Source: Spirogloea muscicola
Lineage: Eukaryota; Streptophyta; Zygnematophyceae; Spirogloeales; Spirogloeaceae
Direction: 5' to 3'
Length of the DNA stretch: 64,000 nucleotides
NCBI GenBank assembly: GCA_009602725.1
Contig: WELB01000139.1
Coordinates: 203,522 to 267,521, forward strand
A program made the translations under genes and the position numbers. A model generated the notes under the pieces. The model did no database searches. It saw nothing but the letters and a program-made list of their open reading frames with translations, and had not been told where the DNA came from. Each line of letters opens with the position of its first letter. The stretch's first letter is position 1. Shown here piece by piece: positions 25,815-42,544 of this stretch.

Positions 25815-26219
25815 GGTGGTGCGCCGCCAGCATCTCCACCAATCGACGGCGCCTTCTTAGGCCGCGAGCCCGCCGTTTGACAGTCTGGCCGCCGCCGTCT
25901 ACGCCGCTGCAGGTGGCGGCGGGCGTCGGCTGAGGCCCTCGCGCGGGGGGGCCGCGGCGCCGCGCCTGGGACGGCGGGAGCGGAGGTGCAGCGCCGACTG
26001 GTGCCTCGACCTGGGAGCAGGCGTCGTCTCATTCTACTCACTCGTGGGTACAGGTACAATCCGAAAGGGCCTGGGCTAAATAACGAAGGGAACCGGGCTC
26101 ATCCAAAGGAAGGCGAGGAGGGCGGTTAAAGGCCACAGCCCAATAACAGAATGGACAACTTCCAACGGGCTGAGAGGCGCTGATATTACACAGGTATGCA
26201 AGCTACAGCTACAGCTAAT
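25815..26219. other. GC-rich 5' flank of the tomosyn gene
   Basis: Very GC-rich directly upstream of the tomosyn ATG, so probably 5' UTR and promoter. Open frames here on both strands are composition effects. Confidence 0.45.
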
Positions 26220-26475
26220 GGGAGCTTGGTACCCCCGAGTCAGCAGCCGCAAGCCGGAGTAACTTGCAGCAGGAAAAAGCCAACCCCATCAGATCGGCGA
26301 CGGCAGGAGGGCACGCGTGTAAAGAGCGCAAACATGCGAAATACTCTGCCGGCGATAATTGATTGCTCTGGCGATGGACGTGCACAGGGCGTTTGGCAGT
26401 CGGTGGCTGGACCTTCTGCCCATTGAGGATAGGGGCTGGAACAGCCAGCCCAAAAAAGACCTTCTGCCAGTATCC
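26220..26475 (-). repeat. Interspersed repeat with hairpin, reverse orientation
   Basis: Read on the minus strand it carries the hairpin GGGCTGGCTGTTCCAGCCCC near 26427-26450 and a block shared with the copy at 55780-55830: a GGAGCTTxxxACCCCCGAGT core followed by a CGCAAGxCGGAGT block, as written on the plus strand. Confidence 0.6.
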
Positions 26476-26519
26476 CTACAGCGGTGAATGGCACACGCTT
26501 CATCTGCGTGCTGGTTGTG

Positions 26520-27010
26520 CTTTGGCTGCAGCCTTTTCTTGTTTTTTCCGGCTTTTGACATTGTCCATTCTTGTTGGGCTGGCTTTGCTGGCCCCCTTTC
26601 TCCATGGGCGCGCTCTTTCTTGCTTTGCTCTGGTGATAGACAGGGGACCCGCTACCCGGAGACTAGTTTCTCCGACCTGCGGCTGTTCAACAGGACATTG
26701 AGCATCCAGTGGCCACTTTTAGAAGGCTCGCCCCTAAAGAAAGAGGGGCTGGCAAAGCCAGCCCAAAAAGAATGGACAATGTCCAAAGCCGAAGAATGAG
26801 AAGCCGAGGAAGGACTCCTCTACTCTACCAATCACGACAACATACTAGGGAAGCTCAGTACCCGCGAGTGAGCAACATCAGGTCCGAGTAGCTCGAGGCA
26901 GGGAAGGAGGCACTCCGCCGAGACCCGGAGGCCGCGGCCAGAGCGCGTCCTGCGCGCGTGTGGACAGCATGGGCAAGGGATCGCTGGAACGATACCGCCA
27001 AGCGCATGCC
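26520..27010. repeat. Inverted pair of hairpin repeats plus a coding-like tail
   Basis: A plus-oriented unit at about 26553-26600 (CATTGTCCATTCTTGTTGGG, then CTGGCTTTGC) faces a minus-oriented unit at about 26750-26796 that matches it with few differences. The minus unit continues to 27010 with the fuller family structure. On the minus strand that part includes the recurring coding-like motif HTRAGRALAAASGSRR and SDLMLLTRGY followed by a stop. Confidence 0.7.
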
Positions 27011-27019
27011 ACTTAGGTC

Positions 27020-27290
27020 GCTGTGTGCTTTAGGGCTTCTCTGACCCCCCTTGAACATCTTCATGTTTTCCTTTTTCGAGATGTAACCGGAGCACATTTG
27101 TCCTTTCCGCAACGGCATTTGTCAGTCTATTTACAGCGAGCTCAGCCTCATGCTTTGCACCAGAATGCTGGTAAAGCTTTAGCTGGTGGCAGAAGGGCTT
27201 GTCATCTGCCGTCCGGTAGTTGGGCATCAATATATGCTGACTCGTCATGCTGACTCGTGGTTACTGAGCGGGTAAAACACTCAGTAACCT
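27020..27290 (+). repeat. Interspersed repeat, plus orientation
   Basis: Shares GTTACTGAGCGGGT and the LQRAQPHALHQNAGKAL reading with copies at about 50.0 and 40.8 kb. It begins only about 10 bases after the preceding reverse copy, so the two abut head to head. Confidence 0.6.
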
Positions 27291-29284
27291 GAGCGGCAGC
27301 TTAGGATACTTAGCAGCAGGTGATGTACATTCATAACTGTGCTTGCCTGTGCACCTGCCCATTCAGGCGCTCCATCACTCTACACGCTCCATTTCTTCTT
27401 GGGGATGCTTTCTCTTGTAAGTGCTTCTTCTTACGGGTGACCATTGAGCGGTAGACCAATGGGCCGCCGATGAAATATAGCTCAAGAGCACGACAACTAC
27501 CAGCATCCCGCTCGCTACCAACCGAGCCTTTGGGCAAAACGGCCCTTCAGATAGGATCAAGTGCCTGAATGCCAGCGGCCCGAAGAAATGATCAATCAGG
27601 CAAGAAGTATCGCCAAACACGAGCTCATGAGAGTGAAAGCATCACTCGTTGGGATGCAGAGTACCTTGTTAGCAGCTACAGTTCGTACAGACTGGCAGCA
27701 GCAAGCAAGTCGCCATTGCAGAATCAGAGTGCTTGCTAGTAGCAACAGCCAATGTCAAGGCGCCACAGATCATGGACTTTGTAAGTAGCAGAAGTAGCAG
27801 CTTGAGCACGGCAGGCACGCAGCAAAGCATAGGCGTGGGACTTGATTTTACGTGAACAGTCAGTGGGAACAGTCAAGGTAGTAGACGTCCCAACGACGTC
27901 CCAAGCTCGCTTACATGTGCACTCTGCGTTGTTTCTGGTCCAGCCATTGCTGGCGCTTGCGTAGCACCTGCTACTTGGGCATCCCTTATCTGATCCGTTG
28001 AATGTTTGATAAGGGGCTCTTCATCATCTTGCCAGTCTGTCAGACCTTCACGTACTGAGCAGGATAAACAACATGTGCGTGGTTGCAGGGGCCCTTCTCA
28101 TGGCAAGCCTTTCTCGAGCAAGTCATCAGTGTGACTGCAGACTTTGGAAAGGTAGCTGATCAACTAAGCTTCTAAGCTTCGGACAAGGGAGCAACTGGGA
28201 GCAATACTCTGCATAATAATTTGCAATCATGACAAGGTACAGCACCTACCAGATACAACATCTGATGTCAAGATGATCTAGCAAGGTACAAGTCATCCAT
28301 AAACAAGACAACAATGGCATGCGTGGCCACACCAACTAATGAATTGCTGTGAGATCGAAGGTATGTGCTGTACATGTCATGCTTTCTAAGCGACACTCGG
28401 GCACACTGGGTCTGACTCTTATCTCCTGACAAAGAGGGACAATAAAACTTGCTGCCAAAGTGATGAAGGCAGCAAGAAGTGAACCGATGTGGAGGAGCTC
28501 GAACTCATCCACAAGACCACTTGAGGACGGGGATTGACCACCTACTGAAGCAGGCAGACTAAGTGGCCTTGGCCCTTATTTATAGAGCAACATGGACTTG
28601 GCCAAATTGATCAGAAGGCCATAGCGACTGCCAATGCATAGCGAACTTCAATTCAAATGCCTGGTCACTCCCTCACTGCATAAATTTTGGCGCTCAGATT
28701 CAAGCAACAATTGTTTGCGATCAATCACTGTCAAGCCCACCCCTGACTAAGAATGTCTTGCGACTCTGCCATGGCGCTGCTGCTGCCAGCTGGCCTATAT
28801 TAGTACCTGCCTGCATCGAGAATCACATTGCCAGTCGTTTCTGCTGAGAAGATTGCACTGCGTGACAAAATCAAGTGGCTGAACATCAGGACATAGCAGC
28901 CAGAGTAACAAACAAACGGCAGAGGGCTGGTTGACAACGCCCACTCCAGTTATTCGGAGAACAGACTTACGCGCCAGGCAACATCGAACGTTCTGTGCCT
29001 GTGCGCGAGGTCAACATAGAAGCCTCTCTGCAACCGAGGATGCCAGCTGATTGACTTGCCTTGTAGTACAAAGCCTTTGCAGGGTTGGGGGCTGGGCTGG
29101 CCGCAGGTTGGCCAGTAGTCTCGCCAGTTATAAGCCCCTTCGCCGACGAATGCTGCCGTATACAATGTTTTCTCTCTCCTCATACAAGCGTCTATCTGTT
29201 TGCTAAGCGCCCCGGTCATTCTGGGCCATCTGCACAGAGGCCCGGCGGAACATTCCCGCTGGGCTGAAGAAGCAGCTCTTTCCA
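27291..29284. other. Intergenic, nothing recognised
   Basis: About 2 kb of AT-richer DNA with no credible exon on either strand and no RNA gene that I can see. Confidence 0.5.
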
Positions 29285-29720
29285 AAGTATTCAGTATGCT
29301 GAATACTTTTTGGAAGGGTGTGAAGGCATCAATTAGCGACCTTTGTGTATTGACCCGTGGTTACTGAGCGGGTCAATCTGCTGTAGGGCTATGAAGGTCT
29401 TCAGATGTGCTTGCCTTTGTACTTGGCCATTTGGCCTTCGTTTGTTTCAAATACACGAAATTGTCCAAAGTGGGCGAGGGCTGAGAAAAGCCAGCCCCAA
29501 GAAGCCACAGCGACCCGAAGCGCCCGGACTCGCTTGCCTTTGTACTTGGCCTTTTGTGTGTTGTCGTGTTTGGTAGTGCAGTCCTTTTTCGGCACCTATT
29601 TCTTTGGCTTACGACATTGTCCTTCTTTTTGGGCTGATTTGCCATCCCTTTTTCTCTATGGGCGAGCACTTCTCTCTTTTGGCCTTTCTTTTGTTTCGAA
29701 TACACGAAATTCTTTCGCTG
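29285..29720 (+). repeat. Composite of interspersed repeat units
   Basis: Contains TGACCCGTGGTTACTGAGCG near 29348, the block CTTGCCTTTGTACTTGGCC at about 29408 and again at 29530, the block TTTGTTTCAAATACACGAAA at about 29445 with a variant near 29690, a reversed hairpin near 29475-29500 (GAAAAGCCAGCCCC) and a forward GGGCTGATTTGCCATCCC near 29630. It looks like several units inserted next to or into one another. Confidence 0.65.
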
Positions 29721-30288
29721 AAGCACACAAGCAAGCAAGGCTGAGGCATGAACGAGGTCCGGAATCAAAAACTTGAAATGGAAAAAGAACAGTGGAGAGC
29801 AGCATGGCCCCCCCGTCAACCTCATGCGCGTTGCGCGCGCCCTTCTCTCAACGCTGGCGACGGCGCGGCTGAACGCGACGCGTGACGCCGCATCAAGCCG
29901 CTCGGCGGGCACGAGCGCGCTTCCTCCTACGCGCCTAGCCCCGCGTGGACAGATAGATCTCTGCTGCACAGTTCTGGTGGGTACCATGGCGGCGCCCCTG
30001 TTTGTCGCATCTGCCGCCCTCTGAGACGCAGCCTGCTGGGCCCCCAGGTGCCCCTGCCGGCCCCTGCCAGGCGGGCCGCGTGAGCTGACGACGACAACAC
30101 CAAATCCGACCTGGAGTGCTGATGCCCTCTGAGGGCCCCATCTACTGCCAGATCTCTGTTGCTTCGCCCTCGCTGCCTGCTGTCCTATCCCCCCTCCCCC
30201 CCGCGTTCCCCCGCCGGCCTGGCCGGCCGCCAGGTTGTTGTCGCAACGTTGGCCTACCCCCTCCCGCCCCCCCTCTCCTCCGCCTCGC

Positions 30289-30295
<7 letters not shown>

Positions 30296-30347
<52 letters not shown>
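30296..30347 (+). repeat. (CT)n microsatellite at a gap edge
   Basis: About 50 bases of perfect CT repeat running straight into the N run. The gap is probably a failure to sequence or assemble this tract. Confidence 0.95.
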
Positions 30348-30874
30348 NNNNNNNNNNNNNNNNNNNNNNNNNNNNNNNNNNNNNNNNNNNNNNNNNNNNN
30401 NNNNNNNNNNNNNNNNNNNNNNNNNNNNNNNNNNNNNNNNNNNNNNNNNNNNNNNNNNNNNNNNNNNNNNNNNNNNNNNNNNNNNNNNNNNNNNNNNNNN
30501 NNNNNNNNNNNNNNNNNNNNNNNNNNNNNNNNNNNNNNNNNNNNNNNNNNNNNNNNNNNNNNNNNNNNNNNNNNNNNNNNNNNNNNNNNNNNNNNNNNNN
30601 NNNNNNNNNNNNNNNNNNNNNNNNNNNNNNNNNNNNNNNNNNNNNNNNNNNNNNNNNNNNNNNNNNNNNNNNNNNNNNNNNNNNNNNNNNNNNNNNNNNN
30701 NNNNNNNNNNNNNNNNNNNNNNNNNNNNNNNNNNNNNNNNNNNNNNNNNNNNNNNNNNNNNNNNNNNNNNNNNNNNNNNNNNNNNNNNNNNNNNNNNNNN
30801 NNNNNNNNNNNNNNNNNNNNNNNNNNNNNNNNNNNNNNNNNNNNNNNNNNNNNNNNNNNNNNNNNNNNNNNNNN
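30348..30874. other. Assembly gap, 527 N
   Basis: N run bounded by the CT microsatellite. The long frames across it encode only low-complexity residues and are not genes. Confidence 0.99.
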
Positions 30875-31303
30875 CCCGTCCCTCCTCCCCCCCCAGACCC
30901 CGCTAAGGGCCAGCCAGTCCTGCCCTCGCCCCGGCGTCCCCTCCTCCGCGAGTCCGTAGAGACAGCTGCGCCGCCGCCGCCACCACCACCCGCGCCCGCG
31001 GCTCGCGGCCTCAGCCAGGCGCCCCAGCGCTCCGAGGAAGACCAGCCGGGGGAGAGCGAGGGCCCAACCCAGTCGCGGGTCCAGAGCCCGCCGCCACTCC
31101 TGCCTCCAGCGTGCCCAGCAGGACCGGTGGGCGGTGCCAGCCAAGGAGGCACCCACATCGTGCAGGCCTCTCTCTGCACCGGAGCAGCGACCAGTGACAC
31201 CTTTGCAGAGGCGCCATCGCAGTGAAGGCCCGAAGCGCGCCGCTGCTCCCGCTTGGCTGCTTCTCGAGCCATCAGACGCGACCTCGCAGGAGAGGAGGGC
31301 AAG

Positions 31304-31633
31304 ATGGTGAAGGACCTGTCTGTCGCGGAGATTGTGGTCATCTCGGCGCTCTGCGTGGTGCCTGTCGCCATGGGCCTGCTGCTCGTCTTCGTCGCCGTGT
31401 GCCAGCGGTCCGGGGACAGCGATGTCAAGTCGTGGCCGTCCGACGGCGACGACGAGCAGGAGCTCACGGGCGATGGCGGCGGAAGGCCGACCAAGCCGCT
31501 GCGCAGCGACCAGGTCCTGCCCACCGCCGACTTCGGCGACGATGGAGACCTCGAGGACGGCCGGCGGGGGGCGGGGACGCCCAAGAAGTCCATCACCATG
31601 GAGGCCGTCATCCCCGTCATTGGGACTCAATAG
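31304..31633 (+). CDS. Small single-pass membrane protein, unrecognised (109 aa)
   Basis: The frame starts at ATG 31304 (MVKDLSVAEIVVISAL) and ends at TAG 31631-31633. Residues 8 to about 32 are hydrophobic and long enough for one membrane helix (IVVISALCVVPVAMGLLLVF). The rest is polar and acidic with DGDDEQEL, a KPLRSDQVLP stretch and a basic TPKKS near the end. That suggests a short N-terminal anchor with a disordered cytosolic or lumenal tail. I do not recognise a family. It could be a complete gene or the last exon of a gene whose start lies in or before the gap; the good ATG context (GCAAGATGG) favours a complete gene. Confidence 0.5.
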   Translation: MVKDLSVAEIVVISALCVVPVAMGLLLVFVAVCQRSGDSDVKSWPSDGDDEQELTGDGGGRPTKPLRSDQVLPTADFGDDGDLEDGRRGAGTPKKSITMEAVIPVIGTQ

Positions 31634-32715
31634 TGCTCTCCTGGACATAGCTGCCACTTCTATTCTCCTTTACCCACTATGTTTCAGTACTGGAAACCAC
31701 TTCTGGTTGCTTGCAGTGCTCCCGCGTTAAGAGTCTGTCCCTCACCCTTGTGTCTTGGGAGCAGCAGGAAACGTATTGGAGGAGGCTCACTGGTCGCCGC
31801 TTGCCAATATTGCCTCAAGAAGGCACGGCTGCGGCAGCAGATGGGCTCAGCCCTCCTCCCGTTTCCTGCCGCTCCACTCCCCTCTCACAACTGGCAGTAT
31901 GTCTAGCCCCTGTACTCTACTGGACCAAAGTACCTGAATGTTATGAAATTTTCACGAAGTAATTGCGTTCATTCATTACAATTGTAGCGCCAAAAACATT
32001 GTGACATTCTGGGGAAACTCTTGCGGTTGCCACCCAAGTGGTACCTTAAAACCAATGTACTTTGACCATGGAAATCGACGCATACAAGGGCTCCTTGTAG
32101 GCACACTGCCTGCCAGCATTTTGCAGTGAAAGCGCAGCAGGCGCAACATGTAGGGATGCCCCCAGGTTTTGAGTGCACTCTTGCAAGAATGGTTGTCCAG
32201 CTGCTGCCTCCACAGGCATTGAACCCCGGACGTATGAAGCATGGAGCGGACTTCATGGTCACCTAATCTTGTAATTCAAGCAGACATGCCACATGGCTAC
32301 CTACACTAATCACGCCTTAGGCAATGTCCCAAAGATCACAACTCACAAAATGAAGGCTTTTTTGTTCTACTTGCCTGCTATTCTTTGCTGAGCGTAACCA
32401 ATAGCCATTTCTTTGTAAAGCAGCAATGTGAATGTACACTGCAGTACTCTAGGTCGTAGATTGCACTTAGCAAGCTACTTCACAATTGTGTAGGACACCT
32501 TTCATGACTAGCGCCCAACCTTTGGGGCCCACCAACATCATTACACGATGTTCACACAACCCGGATCCCTCCTACCAGTGCCCCCTAGATTACACCTGAT
32601 TTACTGCAAGTCGTCCCTCTTTACAATATGTCGTGCCATATGCAAGGGTAGGCTAGGCTGCCAATGGAGCCCAAAAGTAGGAGCGAAGGGCTGGAGTACA
32701 GGAGGAGGCCTACAT
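31634..32715. other. Intergenic, nothing recognised
   Basis: AT-richer DNA between the small membrane protein and the 3' end of the SDH1 gene; no exon, repeat or RNA gene seen. Confidence 0.5.
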
Positions 32716-37869
<5,154 letters not shown>

Positions 37870-38006
37870 GGTGGCGGCCAGCTTCCGACGACGACGACTA
37901 CACCAAAGAGCTCAGGCAGCAGTAGGAAGCCGTCAGGCGCTCCAGGCGTCTCCTCGGTTTAGCCTGGCCAGCTGCTGAAGGGCCTGGCGTCGTCCTCCCG
38001 GACGTC

Positions 38007-38010
<4 letters not shown>

Positions 38011-38046
<36 letters not shown>
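38011..38046. repeat. (GGC)n microsatellite upstream of SDH1
   Basis: Twelve perfect GGC units about 145 bases upstream of the SDH1 start codon, so likely in its promoter or 5' UTR. Confidence 0.9.
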
Positions 38047-38049
<3 letters not shown>

Positions 38050-38249
38050 GTGGCGCGATTAGTGGAATGACTCTGGCGACGTCACGGGAAAGCGGTATCC
38101 TCGGTGGCCTATTTCCACCCCTCCTCCTTCCCCTCTCCCCGGGCGTCAGATCATCCTACTACCTGGCCCCTCGCCCGTAGAGCCCTCCCTCTCCCCGGAT
38201 CCACCCGTAAGCTTCCTGCGAGCCTCGTCCCCGTCCCGGCGGACCTTCT

Positions 38250-39440
38250 CCAAGGGACATACTTCCAGGAGCGTAGTCTCTCTGATTTGCGGCTGCTTAG
38301 CAGGGGTTACTGAGTAATTTGTAGCTGCTTTCTTTCTTTGTGTGCTGTGGTTTCTTAGCGCTTCCTCTGGCTTCCTCTGGCCCCCTTCTCTCTGACCTGC
38401 GACTGCTTAGCAGGGGTTACTGAGTGATTACTAGCTGCTTTGTTTCTTCTTGTGTGCTTGTCTTTCTTAGTGCTTCACCTAAGTGCTTCGATTAGCCCCT
38501 TTCTTGAACTGTGTTCATTCTTTTTCTTGGGCTGGCTATTCCAGCCTATATCCTCAATGGGCGAGCCCTTTCTTCTCGCGTGTAGCCCCATACGTTGCAA
38601 TGGCTTTCAAGGAAGACGCTATCAGGAGAGGGCGGTGGCTGTGAGAGGTCCAGCCCAGAATGACGAACTGAACAAAATTCGAAGGGGCCAGCGAAAGCGC
38701 TGAAGCACAGAGGGAATCAAGAAGCTACGAAACACTCAGTAAACCCAGTTAAGCAGCCGATGCGATGGCTTTTGCCTAATCAGTGTGTTGGCTTGTCTGC
38801 CTTCAGCGCTTCCCTGGCCTCTTCGAACTTTGTACATTCCTTTGTTCATTCCTTTTCTGAGCAGGTCAATCACAGCCAGCGCCCTCTGATGTTGCTCACC
38901 CGCGGATACCGAGCTTCCCTCTGCATTGTCTCGTGTTTTTGTCGTGTTTTGTAGTTGAGTCCTTTTTCGGCACCTCTTTCTTTGGCTTTGGACATTGTCC
39001 ATTTTTTTGGGCTGGCTTTGCCAGCTCCTCTTCTCTCTGGGCGAGCACTTTCTTCTACTGGAAAAGTCTGACTTGGCCTCTCGTCTATACCATGCGAACC
39101 GCGCGCCTCATCTTGCCCAAGTCTTTCGCATGCGCCTGGCGGTATTTCGTTCCAACGTTCCCTTGCCCACGCAGTCCACACGCGCGCAGGACGCGCTCTG
39201 GCCGCCGCCTCCGGGTCTCGGCGGAGTGCCTTCCCTGCATCGAGCTACTCTGACCTGATGTTGCTCACTCGCGGGTACTGAGCTTCCCTAGTGTGTTGTC
39301 GTGTTTGGTAGAGTAGTCCTTTTTCGGCACCTCTTTCTTTGGCTTTGGACTTTGTCCATTGTTTTTGGGCTGGCTTTGCCAGCCCCTCTTCTCTATGGGC
39401 GAGCACTTTCTTCTATCTTGCTAGTCCGTGTGTCCCGTTT
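38250..39440 (+). repeat. Cluster of interspersed repeat units
   Basis: Holds a local tandem of about 113 bp (GGCTGCTTAGCAGGGGTTAC at about 38290, and a near copy at about 38403). Two longer, similar units end near 39060 and 39420 with the same order: GGTACTGAGCTTCCCT or a variant, a T-rich segment with CCTTTTTCGGCACCTCTTTC, CATTGTCCAT or a variant, then GGGCTGGCTTTGCCAGC and ATGGGCGAGCACTTTCTT. The second unit also has a GC-rich left part (39090-39260) that matches the reverse copy at 26880-27010. A reversed hairpin lies near 38640-38670. Confidence 0.75.
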
Positions 39441-40239
39441 CTTTCTTCGTTTCCCTGCGGCGTTCCCTGACGTTATGGGGACAAAATCAAGAAATGCTGA
39501 AGGCTTGCGTCTGTAAGAAAGCCGCGCCCGCCATGGCCTTGGCGACGGCGGCGGCTGCGACGGCGGCGGCGGCGGCGACTGGGGAGCGACCTGACTCGGA
39601 GGGCCCGAAGGTGTTGAGAAGAGCGAAGGGCTGCCTGCCCTCCAGTGTCTTATGACCCGGCCCGACCCGCAGGAAATCGCGGGGAGGCTGAGCTGGTCGG
39701 CCAGCCCGGCAGATAAGCCGCTGACCTGTCAACCAGCGTGTGAGGCCCATGCCATCCTCCCACTCCTAGGTCAAAAGCCCTAGACCTCGTCTACCGCTGT
39801 CTGTGATGAGCATTCCAAGGCGCTCCAGCGCAGCTCCACACAAAACAGCTAGACCTAGACCATATGCAGCTAGCAGTGAAGAGTTTACAAAGTACACTCT
39901 TTCCAACAGCGTCTGCGTGCTGGCCGTGCCGTGGCTGCCGCCTCAGGCTATGTGGGGAGCGACGCCTTTCCACCTTCTCCGATCTGCTTTTGCTGCCGAG
40001 AGGTTGTTAGGCGTCCATTCGAAGAATGTCCATTTGCAGAGGGCATGGAGAGAAGTTCAGAGGTTTGCACAAATTGGACCTCGTCCGTTCCATTTGGGCT
40101 GGTCTGTCATAGCTATCGCCTCACTCTGCAAGAGCTTCTTTTTGTGTTCCAGCTGCTACTTTCTCCGACTCGTGGCTTCTGACGAGACATCTCTGAGCAC
40201 GCACCCTTAGTGCTCTCCATGCTTTCCGGCTCCTCAGGT
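39441..40239. other. Intergenic, no convincing gene
   Basis: A short frame from ATG 39533 encodes Ala-rich low complexity from a GGC-type run and is probably not a gene. The rest shows no exon. The stretch from 39940 to 40200 could be old repeat material. Confidence 0.4.
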
Positions 40240-40570
40240 TTCTAAACTGTTCTGATGGGCTGGCTTTTCACAGCCCTCGCCCCCTGCTTCTTCTTCTTCT
40301 TCCCCGATCTGGTGCTTTCTGGCCCTTTCTGTCCATTCTTTGGGCTGGCCTCTCACAGCCACCAGTCAATCTGGCCGTGCTTTCTTCTTTCTGACCTTGT
40401 GCAGACTTTATTGAGCTGGCCTTTCACACCATCGCCCCTGTTTAGATAAATAGGAGGACCTTGTCATCCTGTTGTGGGCTGACCCGTTGCAGCTCTCGCC
40501 CATCCAGACGAGTTACCTCTTCGAGCTGGCATTTCACAGCCAATGCCCCCTGTCGATGAGCTTCTTCCTT
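40240..40570 (+). repeat. Cluster of hairpin repeats
   Basis: At least five degenerate hairpins in 330 bases: near 40255 (GGCTGGCTTTTCACAGCC), 40341 (GGGCTGGCCTCTCACAGCC), 40410, 40477 and 40518 (GAGCTGGCATTTCACAGCC), most preceded by a TCCATTCTTT-like segment. All point the same way. Confidence 0.7.
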
Positions 40571-41130
40571 CTCCTTGGAGCGGCACTACCATGATCATCC
40601 TCGAGGGGACCATCTTTACCCGTGTGCCATGGATATCTATGGAGGCTACGGCGTGAAATGGTCCTCCCTGATCCAGCATCTGGCCCGGCTGGTTGATGCG
40701 CGTCGTCGAAGTCGGGGGGGCAGCTTGGGCCACTCCAGCATTCCGCAGGCCTTAGTTGCATATTATAGAATGCGGCTCTCGCTTAGTTTGCAGCGCTCGC
40801 AAGCATTGGCTCTTCATCAACGTGCAGGGCGCGCTCTAAGTCAGGCCTCCGGCTTTCGTGGCGGCGCTCCAGCTCCCCAAGTTAGCTTGTCAGATTTGTT
40901 TGTGCTCACCCGTGGGTACTAATGTCATCTTAGGTACCTTAGATTAGGTCTCCGTATTATGTAGCATTGTTTAGTCTGCACTCGACTCTGCCTGAACAAT
41001 GTATTGGCTTGAATTGGCCTCCCTTTCAATTCATGCGCCCCGCGCGCCTTCTCTCTCTTTCCGACCTTGACTATTCTCGTTTGGCTGGCCTTTCACAGCC
41101 GTCGGCCCCTGAATCAGAGTATCTCCTCTC
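40571..41130 (+). repeat. Repeat unit with coding-like motif, promoter-insert element and hairpin
   Basis: The frame near 40770-40922 reads SLQRSQALALHQRAGRAL and, further on, SDLFVLTRGY then TAA, as in other copies. The block 40973-41056 is the element that is also inserted upstream of the second Ole e 1/Root_cap gene. A hairpin TGGCTGGCCTTTCACAGCC lies near 41083. Confidence 0.7.
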
Positions 41131-41529
41131 TTCGTTTCTTTGTGGCAGCTACTTTCCTGACTTGCGGCTGCCGCTAATGGGTTGAGAGGATGTACGTAGT
41201 GGTCACTTGCTGTCGTTTGTGCTTTTCCACTTCCTTTGGACCGCGGACGCGGTTTACCAAGCATGGACAAGTTCGTCGTGCTGGTGGCCGACGTCCATCG
41301 AGGCGTATTGGAACCCAGGCTTTGACCTACTCCAGCGGCTCGCACCTGGAGCAGCGAGGGCAGCAGGCTGCATTGTCTGAAATAGCATGCTGCAGCTTCT
41401 GAGTCTCGACACGGCCCTTTCCTGCTGCTACTACTTGGATGACCTCTCTTCTAGCTTAGCGACTATTGACTAGGACTATTGAGCCCCCGTTTGTCGTAGC
41501 CACCTGCATTGCTTGGTTTGCGCTCGATG

Positions 41530-42400
41530 GCCCTTCTAGACCTTGTCAATGCCTTTTGGGCTGCCCTATCACAGCCATCGCCACCTTTCAGAATCTATGT
41601 ATGAGAGTTGTATTTTCGTTATTTGGGCTGGATTTTCCACTCGTCGCCTTTGGAAGTGCTTTCATCTCTTTAAGACAGTCAAACAATTAGGCTGGCTGTA
41701 ACAGCCATCCCTTGCTTTTGGAGTTGCTTACTTGCCTTGCAAATAGCTTTCTTGAAGTAGCATCTTCTCCCTCAATGCCCACTCGCAATTCGAATTTCAC
41801 ATTTTACATTTCACAGCATCTTTCACAGGCACTTCACAGCCCCTCCGTCATTTGGCCCTTCGAACTTCTGTCAACTCTTTTCGGGCTGGCTTCTCACAGT
41901 CCTTGCCCACATTGGGAGAGCCACTTCTTTCACAGGCACGTCACAGCCCCCGCCCACGTTGGAAAAGCCACGTTCTTTTCCTTGGACTCGAGCTCACTTG
42001 TTCATACGCTGTGACCTTTCACCGCCCGGCCAGCATCTCGTCGTGGATCGGCTAATCGAGCGGCGCTCCTGAGCGCGCCAAGTGGCAAATGGGCAGGGTA
42101 TAGACAGACCAACCTGACGAATCAACCAGAACAAATACGGGCCCCCAATCGGCAGAAGGCGCCCTTATCAGTAGGAGTTGAGTGTGTATTTCGAGTAGAG
42201 GAGGGCCTGCGTTGCCAAGTACGAAAAGCAAGCACAATGACAGATGTAAACTACCTGCTGCTAAGATGACCCGCCCAGTAACTACGAGTAACTAGAAAAG
42301 CGTCCATTTATAGAAGTCGTGGAGTGTGGTTCGTGATTTTGCAATATCCGGCCCTTTTGGACTTTGTCCATTCTTCTTGAGCTGGCCTCTCACAGCCATC
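41530..42400 (+). repeat. Scattered hairpin repeats
   Basis: Hairpin cores near 41557 (GGGCTGCCCTATCACAGCC), 41690 (GGCTGGCTGTAACAGCC), 41884 (GGGCTGGCTTCTCACAGTCC) and 42378 (GAGCTGGCCTCTCACAGCC). A CACAGGCACxTCACAGCCCC block occurs twice near 41825 and 41932. No gene between them. Confidence 0.6.
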
Positions 42401-42544
42401 GCCATTATCTTAGGCATGCTCGATAAATTTCACATTGTTGCAATGCAGTATTTGACTTAGAATAACGATAAAGGTAAAGCAGAATTCAAATTACTACTAT
42501 AAAGCTCAACTTGTCTCCTATATCTGCACGACATTGTAAGCTCC

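Noticed and set aside
27291-29284. tRNA, rRNA or CRISPR in the long gene-free stretches
   Set aside because: Looked for paired A/B-box-like motifs, cloverleaf arms and regularly spaced repeats here and in the other gaps between genes; none convincing.
30116-31657. Long open frames crossing the second gap
   Set aside because: They translate a CT microsatellite and N. Only the 31304-31633 frame has protein-like character.
39428-39655. Small Ala-rich frame near 39.5 kb
   Set aside because: Generated by a GGC-type run; no conserved features and no supporting exon neighbours.
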